Shown: positions 1 through 5,606 of the stretch, piece after piece
Numbering within the stretch: the stretch's first letter is position 1
Layout: each line of letters starts with the position of its first letter
NCBI GenBank assembly: GCA_009885185.1
Contig: VFLF01000144.1
Location: 1-12,355, forward strand
From: Nitrosomonadales bacterium
GTDB taxonomy: Bacteria > Pseudomonadota > Gammaproteobacteria > Burkholderiales > SG8-41
Direction: 5' to 3'
Length of the DNA stretch: 12,355 nucleotides
Made by a program: the position numbers and the translations under genes
The notes under the pieces: model-generated
Seen by the model: the letters and a program-made list of their open reading frames with translations, nothing else
Told to the model about the DNA's origin: nothing
Database searches by the model: none

Positions 1-635
1 GCGGTGATGCTGGTGAAGGCCATCTGCACCTGGCCGCCGACCAGATCGGTCATCGCCGGGCCGCTGCCTTTATACGGCACGTGCGTCAGCACGGCGCCGA
101 TGCGCTGCTTGAATAATTCACCGGCCATGTGCGGCGTGGTGCCGACGCCGGCGGATGCAAAATTGAGCTTGCCCGCGTTGGCGCGCGCATGCGCGGCAAG
201 CTGGGCGATGTCTTTCACCGGCAGCGCCGGATGCACCGCCAGCACCAGCGGCGATGAACTTAACACCGACACCGTCTGCAAATCCTTCAACGGATCGTAC
301 GGCACGGACGCCTGCAACACCGGATTAATCACGATCGCCGGGTCCATGATGACCAGTGTGTAACCATCGGGCGCGGCCTTGGCCGCGAGGTCCACGCCAA
401 GAATGCCGCCGGCGCCGGGGCGATTGTCGATCACCACCGTCTGCCCCACGCTCTCGGCGACGCGCACACCGGTGACGCGGCCCACGTAATCCACCACGCC
501 ACCCGGCGCATACGGCACGATCAGGCGGATCGGGCGCGCCGGGTAGTTCGCGCTCGACTGCGCGCAGGCGTACCCCGCGCCGCACAGCATCGCGGCGCAC
601 AGCGCGGCGCGCGCAAACCTCCAGGTGATCCGCAT
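1..635 (-). CDS. Bug/TctC-family periplasmic receptor 1 (C-terminus outside the window)
   Basis: Extracytoplasmic solute receptor, predicted to bind a small carboxylate in the periplasm. Only the first 211 codons are in the window; a full family member has about 320 residues. Seen: a Sec-type signal peptide with likely cleavage after Ala-Cys-Ala near residue 25, then the family opening YPARPIRLIV, the first ligand loop YAPGGVVD (42-49), the second loop NRPGAGG (71-77), PDGYTL, and HVPYKGSGP near the truncated end. The start at 635 was chosen because GGAGG (641-645, complement) sits 5 bases upstream; an in-frame ATG four codons earlier contains that ribosome site and is unlikely. It is divergent from receptor 2 across a 78-bp gap. 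Family membership is clear; the ligand is unknown, and no TctA or TctB partner is visible. Confidence 0.93.
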   Translation of the reverse strand, partial: MRITWRFARAALCAAMLCGAGYACAQSSANYPARPIRLIVPYAPGGVVDYVGRVTGVRVAESVGQTVVIDNRPGAGGILGVDLAAKAAPDGYTLVIMDPAIVINPVLQASVPYDPLKDLQTVSVLSSSPLVLAVHPALPVKDIAQLAAHARANAGKLNFASAGVGTTPHMAGELFKQRIGAVLTHVPYKGSGPAMTDLVGGQVQMAFTSIT

Positions 636-640
636 TAGTG

Positions 641-645
641 CCTCC
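641..645 (-). promoter_or_regulatory. Ribosome binding site of Bug receptor 1
   Basis: GGAGG on the minus strand, five bases before the ATG at 635. It decides between that start and the in-frame ATG at 647, which would place the Shine-Dalgarno sequence inside the coding region. Confidence 0.7.
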
Positions 646-662
646 ATGCCGTGTCGGTGAAG

Positions 663-687
663 CGCGTATCCTAGTAGACTATACGCG
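663..687. promoter_or_regulatory. Dyad CGCGTAT-N11-ATACGCG, candidate LysR-type operator
   Basis: A perfect 7-bp inverted repeat (663-669 and 681-687) with an 11-bp spacer lies in the 78-bp gap between two divergently transcribed Bug genes. The inner bases give T-N11-A within a dyad, the classic shape of a LysR-type regulator box. A -10-like TATAGT on the minus strand (complement of 678-683) overlaps the right half, so a bound protein could affect receptor 1 directly. No regulator gene lies in the window, so the binding protein is inferred. Confidence 0.45.
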
Positions 688-713
688 TTGCAACAAGACA
701 ATCGCGCCGGATC

Positions 714-1673
714 ATGCAGACCCTTCTTAAATTCTTGGCATTCGCGATGGCGTGCTCCGGCACGGCGTCCGCACACGCGCAGGCCTATCCCGCGCGGCCT
801 GTGCGCATCGTCGTCGCCTTCGCGCCCGGCGGCATCGCCGACACCATCGCGCGCGGCGTCGGCCAAAAACTCGCGGAGCGCTACGCGCAAACCGTGGTGA
901 TCGACAATCGCCCCGGCGCCGGCGGCATACTCGCCTCACGCATCGTGACTCACGCCACGCCCGATGGATACACACTGCTGGTGCATACCTCCGCCGCCGC
1001 GATCAACGTGAGCATGGCGAAGGAGTTCGTGCATCCGGTCACCGAACTGACGCCGCTCGCCAACGCGGCGAGCACGCCGACGATCATCGTCGCGCACCGC
1101 TCCGCCGCAGCCAACGGCCTGATGGATTTCGTGCGCGGCGCCAAGAGCGGGCGCTTCACCTACTCCACCGCCGGTGTCGGCACCAGCCAGCATCTCGCGG
1201 GCGAGTATCTGTTTAAAGCCGCGCCCGGCTTGCAGGCCACCCACATCGCCTATGCGGGCGGCTCGACGCCGATCACCGCGCTGCTCGGCCAGCAGATCGA
1301 TTTGTCGATCACCACCGTGCCCACCGCACTCACGCAAATCAAGGCGGGAAACCTGCGCGCCTATGCCGCCGTCGCGCGCAAGCGCATCGCGCTGTTGCCC
1401 GACGTGCCCACCACCGCCGAAGCCGGATTCGCGGATTTCGAGGATCGCTCGTGGATCGCGTACTTCGCGCCGCCCAAACTTGCGCCCGCAATGGCGGTGC
1501 GGCTGAACGCCGACATCAACAACGTGCTCGCCACCGCGGAAGTCAAAGACCGCCTCGCCGCCATCGGCCTCGATGCGCAAGTCAGCACGCAGCCGGAGTT
1601 CGCGGAATACCTCGCGGGCGAAGTGGCGAAATGGGCAAAGGTGGTCAAGGCGATTGGGCTGTCACCGAATTAA
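714..1673 (+). CDS. Bug/TctC-family periplasmic receptor 2 (divergent member)
   Basis: Periplasmic solute-binding receptor of 319 residues, a normal length for the family. Seen: signal peptide with likely cleavage after Ala-His-Ala near residue 22, then AYPARPVRIVV, first ligand loop FAPGGIAD, second loop DNRPGAGG, PDGYTLL, and a C-terminal WAKVVKAIGL-type ending. It departs from its neighbours in the middle of the protein: the usual H-V/I-P-Y-K-G segment reads HIAYAGG, and the usual His-Pro after the second domain crossover is changed (AHRS). The ribosome site is weak (CGGATC just before ATG), but the ATG directly precedes a good signal peptide. The gene is convergent with receptor 3, 26 bases away. 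The first loop matches receptor 5 in six consecutive residues (FAPGGIAD). Ligand unknown. Confidence 0.93.
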   Translation: MQTLLKFLAFAMACSGTASAHAQAYPARPVRIVVAFAPGGIADTIARGVGQKLAERYAQTVVIDNRPGAGGILASRIVTHATPDGYTLLVHTSAAAINVSMAKEFVHPVTELTPLANAASTPTIIVAHRSAAANGLMDFVRGAKSGRFTYSTAGVGTSQHLAGEYLFKAAPGLQATHIAYAGGSTPITALLGQQIDLSITTVPTALTQIKAGNLRAYAAVARKRIALLPDVPTTAEAGFADFEDRSWIAYFAPPKLAPAMAVRLNADINNVLATAEVKDRLAAIGLDAQVSTQPEFAEYLAGEVAKWAKVVKAIGLSPN

Positions 1674-1694
1674 GACAGGTCAACGGCGCCGCGC

Positions 1695-1717
1695 CGCGCT
1701 TATTGCGCGCCGATTTT
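1695..1717 (+). terminator. Possible weak terminator between convergent Bug 2 and Bug 3
   Basis: Short hairpin CGCGC-TTATT-GCGCG (1695-1709) followed by CCGATTTT. The T run is only four bases and the stem overlaps the stop codon of the opposing gene, so this is a weak candidate. A longer alternative pairing (1691-1698 with 1718-1725) is also possible. Confidence 0.25.
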
Positions 1718-2692
1718 CGCGGCGCTGATAACCTCGCTCCAGCGCCGGTGTTCATCGGCCATCAATGCCGAAAACGCCTGCGGCGTGCTGGTCACCGGCT
1801 CGGCGCCGCCGGTCAAAATACGCTCGCGGCCTTCGGGCGATTTGATGATGGCGCTGATCGCTTCGTTGAGTTTGGCGATCACGGCGGCGGGCACGCCCTT
1901 GGGCGCGATGATGCCGTTCCAGCCGCTGGTGGCGAGCCCCGGCAGGGCTTCACTCATGGTCGGCACGTCGGGCAACGAGGCGATGCGCTTGGCGTCGGTG
2001 CCCGCCAGCAGCCGCAACCGCCCGGCCTTGATGTGCGCGATCGCCGGCAGCGGATTGATAATCATCACCTGCACCTGCCCGCCAATGGTTTCCGTCAACG
2101 CGGGGCCGGTGCCCTTGTACGGCACGAACGTCATGTCGATGCCGGCCCGGCGCTTGAATAATTCGCCCGACAAATGCCCAACGCCGCCCAGCCCGGCGGA
2201 GGTATAGGTGAGCGGAGTTGCACGCGACTTGGCGTGCGCGATCAATTCTTTCAGGCTGTGCGCCGGCACCGACGGATGCACCACCAGCAAATACGACTGC
2301 GATGCGGTTTGTGCCACGCCGGTGAAATCAGCGATGGTGTCGTAGAGCCGCTGGCGGTAGACCAGCGGCGCGGTGATGAATTCGGTGGACACCATCACCA
2401 GCGTGTAACCATCGGCGACGGAGCGCGCGACGATCTGCGTGCCGACCATGCCGCTCGCGCCGGGCCGGTTGTCGCTGACAACCGGCTGGCCCCAGCGCTC
2501 GTTGAGCGGCGGCGCCAACAGCCGCGCCATGATGTCGAGGCCGCCGCCCGGCGGATACGGCACCACAATGCGCAACGGCTTGACCGGAAAATTCGCCGCT
2601 GCGTCCTTCACCTGCGCTGCTGCGCCGCCGCACGCGCAGCACGCCGCCACCGCCATTGACCACACACCACGCCATGCTGTTGTCGCCGTCAT
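1700..2692 (-). CDS. Bug/TctC-family periplasmic receptor 3
   Basis: Periplasmic receptor of 330 residues. Seen: a longer N-terminal signal region with likely cleavage after Ala-Ala-Ala before Gln near residue 27, a short linker, then NFPVKPLRIVV, first ligand loop YPPGGGLD, second loop DNRPGASG, VADGYTLVM, FVPYKGTGPALTE, LPDVPTMSEALPG and a C-terminal RWSEVI helix. Start supported by AGGAG (complement of 2703-2707) ten bases upstream. The gene is divergent from the UbiD-family decarboxylase, with overlapping promoters, which suggests that receptor and enzyme serve the same substrate (inference). The loop GGGLD differs from the GGIAD and GGPTD types elsewhere in the window, so the ligand may differ. 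Confidence 0.95.
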   Translation of the reverse strand: MTATTAWRGVWSMAVAACCACGGAAAQVKDAAANFPVKPLRIVVPYPPGGGLDIMARLLAPPLNERWGQPVVSDNRPGASGMVGTQIVARSVADGYTLVMVSTEFITAPLVYRQRLYDTIADFTGVAQTASQSYLLVVHPSVPAHSLKELIAHAKSRATPLTYTSAGLGGVGHLSGELFKRRAGIDMTFVPYKGTGPALTETIGGQVQVMIINPLPAIAHIKAGRLRLLAGTDAKRIASLPDVPTMSEALPGLATSGWNGIIAPKGVPAAVIAKLNEAISAIIKSPEGRERILTGGAEPVTSTPQAFSALMADEHRRWSEVISAAKIGAQ

Positions 2693-2709
2693 CGTTTGCG
2701 ATCTCCTGG

Positions 2710-2738
2710 TTGCCCGTGCAGCGCTATGCTCCTACAAT
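2710..2738 (+). promoter_or_regulatory. Sigma-70-type promoter for the UbiD-family gene
   Basis: TTGCCC (2710-2715), a 17-bp spacer, then TACAAT (2733-2738): 4 of 6 and 5 of 6 matches to the -35 and -10 consensus. Transcription would start near 2745, giving a leader of about 46 bases. It overlaps the promoter of the opposing receptor gene. Confidence 0.5.
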
Positions 2739-2745
2739 CGGCGAC

Positions 2746-2754
2746 AGTATAGCA
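2746..2754 (-). promoter_or_regulatory. Extended -10 promoter for Bug receptor 3
   Basis: On the minus strand the sequence reads TGCTATACT, an extended -10 element (TG-N-TATAAT type, 5 of 6 in the hexamer). Transcription would start near 2739, about 47 bases before the ATG at 2692. The start sites of this and the opposing promoter face each other and overlap by a few bases. Confidence 0.45.
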
Positions 2755-2790
2755 ACGCGTATGCAGCACCGACCACCACCGAGGATCATC

Positions 2791-4269
2791 ATGGACACCG
2801 CCAAGCCAGCTCCCAAGGAAAACATCGTCACCTATCAGGACGGCCTGCGCGGCTGGCTGGAGCAAACCGACAAACTCGGCGAGCTGATGCGCGTGAACGG
2901 CGCGCACTGGGACAAGGAAATGGGCGCCATCACCCAGATGCTCACTGAGAAAAGCCGCGGCAACGCGCCGGCGATATTGTTTGACGAAGTGCCGGGCTAC
3001 GCCAAAGGCTATCGCACGCTGTACGGGCATTTTTCATCCATCAAGCGCATCGCGCTCACCCTCGGCCTGCCGCTCGACTACGAGCGCAAGGTCGATATCG
3101 TCAAGCGGTATCACCAGCGGCTGCAAAATCTCAAAACGCTGGCGCCGCGCTTCGTCAAGGATGGCCCGATTCTGCAAAACGTGATTCAGGGCGACCAGTG
3201 CGATGTGCTGAAATTTCCGGTGCCGCTGCATCACGAACTCGACAAGGCGCGCTACATCGGCACCGCCGACTGCGTGATGACGCAGGACCCGGATGCCGGC
3301 TGGTTCAACTTGGGCGCATACCGTTCGCAGGTGTACGACGGCAAAACCATCGGCTGCCAGATCACCGAAGGCAAACACGGGCGCATCCACCGCGACAAAT
3401 ATTTCGAACGCGGGCAATCGATGAAAGTGGTGATCCTGTGCGGACAAGACCCGCTCTTGTTCATGCTCGCCAGCAGCCCGCTGCCCGACGGCATCAGCGA
3501 ACTCGACATCGCCGGCGGACTGCGCGGCGAACCCATCGATGTAATTCGCGGGCCGTATACCGGCTTTCCGATTCCGGCGAGTTGCGAAATCGCGATAGAA
3601 GCCGAGGCCGTGCCGGGGCAGGTAAGACCCGAAGGCCCGTTCGGCGAATGGATGGGCTACTACTCCGACGACACCGTGCCGCGCCCGTATCTCAACGTCA
3701 AAACCATTCTGCATCGCAATGACCCGGTGCTGTGCTGCGCGCCGCAACACAAACCGGTGGACGAAACCGGGCTGCTCAAAGGCATCGCCGGCTGCGCCGA
3801 AGTATGGCGCGCGCTCGACGCCTGCGGCATCCCCGACGTGCTCGGTGTGTGGAACCACGAAGCCGGCCCGGCGACGCGCTTTACCGTGGTACAAATCAAG
3901 CAGCGCTACCCCGGCCACGCGCGCAACGTACTGCACATCGCGTCAAACTGCCAGGGCGGCGCGTACGCCGGCAAGTGGACCATCGTGGTCGATGAGGACA
4001 TCGACGCCGGCGATCTCGACTCGGTGCTGTGGGCGATGTGTACGCGCTTCGACCCGGTGACGGATATCGATCTCATTCAAAAAGCCTGGGCCTCCAAGCG
4101 CGACCCGCTGTATCTGCCCGGCAATTTCAACAACCGCATCCTCATCGATGCGTGCATACCGTACGACAAATATCTGGCGAAAAGTTTTCCGCCGGTGGTG
4201 GATGTCAGCGCGGAACTGCGCGCGCAGGTGAAGGCGAAGTTTCCGGGGATCAAGTTTCCGGCGTGGTAA
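2791..4269 (+). CDS. UbiD-family prenylated-FMN-dependent decarboxylase (complete)
   Basis: Reversible non-oxidative (de)carboxylase of 492 residues, the usual UbiD-family length, cytoplasmic and dependent on prFMN supplied by UbiX. Visible active-site features, with spacing like that of fungal Fdc1: NLGAYR (Asn173 and Arg178), His196 in EGKHGR, Glu237 in SEL as the likely third metal ligand, and EGPFGE with Glu281 and Glu286. Asn, His and Glu are metal/prFMN-phosphate ligands and the Arg with the two Glu form the catalytic network in characterised members. Start 2791 has GAGG six bases upstream (2781-2784); earlier in-frame ATGs at 2656 and 2761 lack this, and the first overlaps the divergent gene. 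Likely substrates for such genes are aromatic or heteroaromatic acids, but the exact one cannot be read. No UbiX gene is in the window. Confidence 0.93.
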   Translation: MDTAKPAPKENIVTYQDGLRGWLEQTDKLGELMRVNGAHWDKEMGAITQMLTEKSRGNAPAILFDEVPGYAKGYRTLYGHFSSIKRIALTLGLPLDYERKVDIVKRYHQRLQNLKTLAPRFVKDGPILQNVIQGDQCDVLKFPVPLHHELDKARYIGTADCVMTQDPDAGWFNLGAYRSQVYDGKTIGCQITEGKHGRIHRDKYFERGQSMKVVILCGQDPLLFMLASSPLPDGISELDIAGGLRGEPIDVIRGPYTGFPIPASCEIAIEAEAVPGQVRPEGPFGEWMGYYSDDTVPRPYLNVKTILHRNDPVLCCAPQHKPVDETGLLKGIAGCAEVWRALDACGIPDVLGVWNHEAGPATRFTVVQIKQRYPGHARNVLHIASNCQGGAYAGKWTIVVDEDIDAGDLDSVLWAMCTRFDPVTDIDLIQKAWASKRDPLYLPGNFNNRILIDACIPYDKYLAKSFPPVVDVSAELRAQVKAKFPGIKFPAW

Positions 4270-4372
4270 CAGGTAGAAGTCTGAACTATAGATTTGCTTG
4301 GGGTCACATCGTCACGCGAACGCCTTGCCGCAACGGTCGCGATGCTTGAGGATCAAACTGCGGTTACCGGCC

Positions 4373-4397
4373 TGATTGAATTAACGCGGCTCAATCA
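4373..4397. terminator. Weak inverted repeat at the convergent UbiD/Bug 4 junction
   Basis: TGATTGA (4373-4379) and TCAATCA (4391-4397) form a perfect 7-bp dyad with an 11-base loop, overlapping the stop codon of Bug receptor 4. No T tract follows on either strand, so a termination role is only a guess. The rest of the 121-bp gap (4270-4390) holds nothing I recognise. Confidence 0.2.
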
Positions 4398-5353
4398 AGC
4401 CTGATACCAGCCCGCCTGATGACCTCGCCCCACTTCGGTATTTCCGTCTTGAGGTAAGCGCGAAACTCCGCCGGTGTATTGGCTATCGGCTCGACGCCTA
4501 TCGCCAGCAATCGCTCGCGCACGTCCGCACGCTGCATGGTAAGCACGATTTCCCGATGCAACAAATTCACAACCGCATCGGGCGTGCCCGCGGGCAGGAA
4601 CACCGCCGAGATGGTTTCTGACTGCAATTCGGCGAAACCCGCTTCCGCCACTGTCGGCACGTCGGGCACGGAGCCGCTGCGCATCCCGCTGGTAACGGCA
4701 ATGCCGCGCACCAGCCTCGCGCGGATTTGCGTCGCCGCGGATGACAACGCACCCGAGCCGATGCGCACTTGATTGCCTGCCACCGCCTGCATCATCGGAC
4801 CGCCGCCGCTGTACGGTATGTGCTGCACGTCGATGCCGGCATTGAGCTTCAACAGCTCCATCGCGAGATGACCGGTGGTACCGCTTCCTGATGAGGAATA
4901 ATTCACCATACCCGGATTGCCCTTGGCGTACGCCACCAGTTCTTTAAGCGTGCGCGATTCGAACGACGGATGCGCGATGATGGCATTGGGCGTCGAGGCC
5001 GCCAGCGTCACTGCGACGAAATCCCGGTATGGATCAAACGGCACACTCGGATAAAGACTGGGGTTCACCACAAACGTCGAGCTGGTCACCAACACGGTAT
5101 AGCCATCTCCCGCCGCTTTCGCCGCGAGACCCATGCCGATGTTCCCGCCCGCGCCTGGACGATTGTCCACAATGAACTGCTGGCCCAGGCGCGCGGACAA
5201 CGCGGTCGCGATGGTGCGCGCCACTACATCGGTGGGACCGCCGGGCGGAAACGGTGAAATGACACGCACGGGACGAGTGGGATAGCTCTGCGCGCAAACC
5301 GATGCCGCCATCCATGCGCCACACAATCCAAGTATCCATCGATTTAATGTCAT
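4391..5353 (-). CDS. Bug/TctC-family periplasmic receptor 4
   Basis: Periplasmic receptor of 320 residues. Seen: signal peptide with likely cleavage after Val-Cys-Ala near residue 22, then QSYPTRPVRVI, first ligand loop FPPGGPTD, second loop DNRPGAGG, GDGYTVLV, HIPYSGGGP, VPDVPTVAEAGF and the C-terminal PKWGEVIRRAGI. The start at 5353 places the signal peptide directly at the N-terminus. An in-frame ATG at 5413 would add 20 residues with Arg and Lys and lies upstream of the likely -10 box (TATACT, complement of 5381-5386), so it is rejected. PYSG replaces the common PYKG. The first ligand loop matches receptor 6 exactly (PFPPGGPTD), so the two may bind related ligands. The gene is convergent with the UbiD gene, 121 bp away. 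Confidence 0.95.
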   Translation of the reverse strand: MTLNRWILGLCGAWMAASVCAQSYPTRPVRVISPFPPGGPTDVVARTIATALSARLGQQFIVDNRPGAGGNIGMGLAAKAAGDGYTVLVTSSTFVVNPSLYPSVPFDPYRDFVAVTLAASTPNAIIAHPSFESRTLKELVAYAKGNPGMVNYSSSGSGTTGHLAMELLKLNAGIDVQHIPYSGGGPMMQAVAGNQVRIGSGALSSAATQIRARLVRGIAVTSGMRSGSVPDVPTVAEAGFAELQSETISAVFLPAGTPDAVVNLLHREIVLTMQRADVRERLLAIGVEPIANTPAEFRAYLKTEIPKWGEVIRRAGIRLD

Positions 5354-5380
5354 AGCGAGTCTTATCGTAATGCAACGCGG

Positions 5381-5386
5381 AGTATA
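5381..5386 (-). promoter_or_regulatory. -10 element for Bug receptor 4
   Basis: TATACT on the minus strand (5 of 6 to consensus), placed so that transcription would start about 20 bases before the ATG at 5353. No convincing -35 hexamer is seen at 16-18 bp. Its place downstream of the ATG at 5413 supports the shorter protein. Confidence 0.35.
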
Positions 5387-5440
5387 GATTCTTTTGCCGT
5401 GACTTCTTTGCATTTAACAACGAACATTATGCGGCGGTTT

Positions 5441-5449
5441 TGAGATAAT
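5441..5449 (+). promoter_or_regulatory. Extended -10 promoter of the structured RNA
   Basis: TGAGATAAT, an extended -10 (TG-N plus GATAAT, 5 of 6). No good -35 is present, as is usual for extended -10 promoters. Transcription would begin near 5455-5457, exactly at the GGGAAG that opens the inverted repeats downstream. Confidence 0.45.
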
Positions 5450-5497
5450 CGCTCGGGAAGTGATGTTCGCGCAGATAGGTCGAGGCTCCCATCACTT

Positions 5498-5606
5498 GAC
5501 GGCATACCGAGTGACTCCTTGCCGCCATTGGTGGTTCAGGTCAGTCCGGCGCGGACCGGAAGCAGCCCGGAATCCGGTTTACGCGTCCCTGCAAAGCGGC
5601 GGCACC
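5498..5606 (+). ncRNA. ffs: Candidate signal recognition particle RNA (4.5S-like)
   Basis: The strand carries CAGGTCAG (5537-5544) and GGAAGCAGCC (5558-5567), the two conserved arms of SRP RNA domain IV that bind the Ffh M domain, separated by a hairpin (GTCCG-GCG-CGGAC, 5544-5556). Further pairing supports an RNA: TGCCGCC (5520-5526) with GGCGGCA (5598-5604) encloses the core, and CGGCA/TGCCG (5500-5504, 5520-5524) is a competing stem containing GAG-TGA-CTC. The transcript may be longer (about 5456-5620): CGCGCAG (5468-5474) pairs with CTGCGCG (5608-5614), GGAA (5456-5459) with TTCC (5615-5618), and AAGTGATG with CATCACTT (5458-5465, 5490-5497). Odd points: the canonical form is GGTCAGG-TCC-GGAA-GGA-AGCAGCC, while here one G of the symmetric loop is missing and the apical hairpin is longer. 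The 3' part is antisense to the end of the molybdopterin subunit gene. Ends are approximate. Confidence 0.5.

Noticed and set aside
936..1580. Minus-strand 214-codon open reading frame
   Set aside because: Antisense shadow of Bug receptor 2; Gly/Arg-rich with no recognisable motif.
2656..2790. Longer N-terminus for the UbiD-family gene (ATG at 2656 or 2761)
   Set aside because: The extension overlaps the start of the divergent receptor gene and both promoters; the ATG at 2791 has a good ribosome site.
3034..3936. Minus-strand 300-codon open reading frame
   Set aside because: Antisense shadow of the UbiD-family gene, which has a full motif set.
5354..5413. Upstream ATG for Bug receptor 4 at 5413
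   Set aside because: It lies upstream of the likely -10 box and would bury the signal peptide behind 20 charged residues.
5458..5497. AAGTGATG/CATCACTT repeat as a terminator or attachment site
   Set aside because: No T run follows, no integrase or other mobile gene is nearby, and it fits better as part of the structured RNA.
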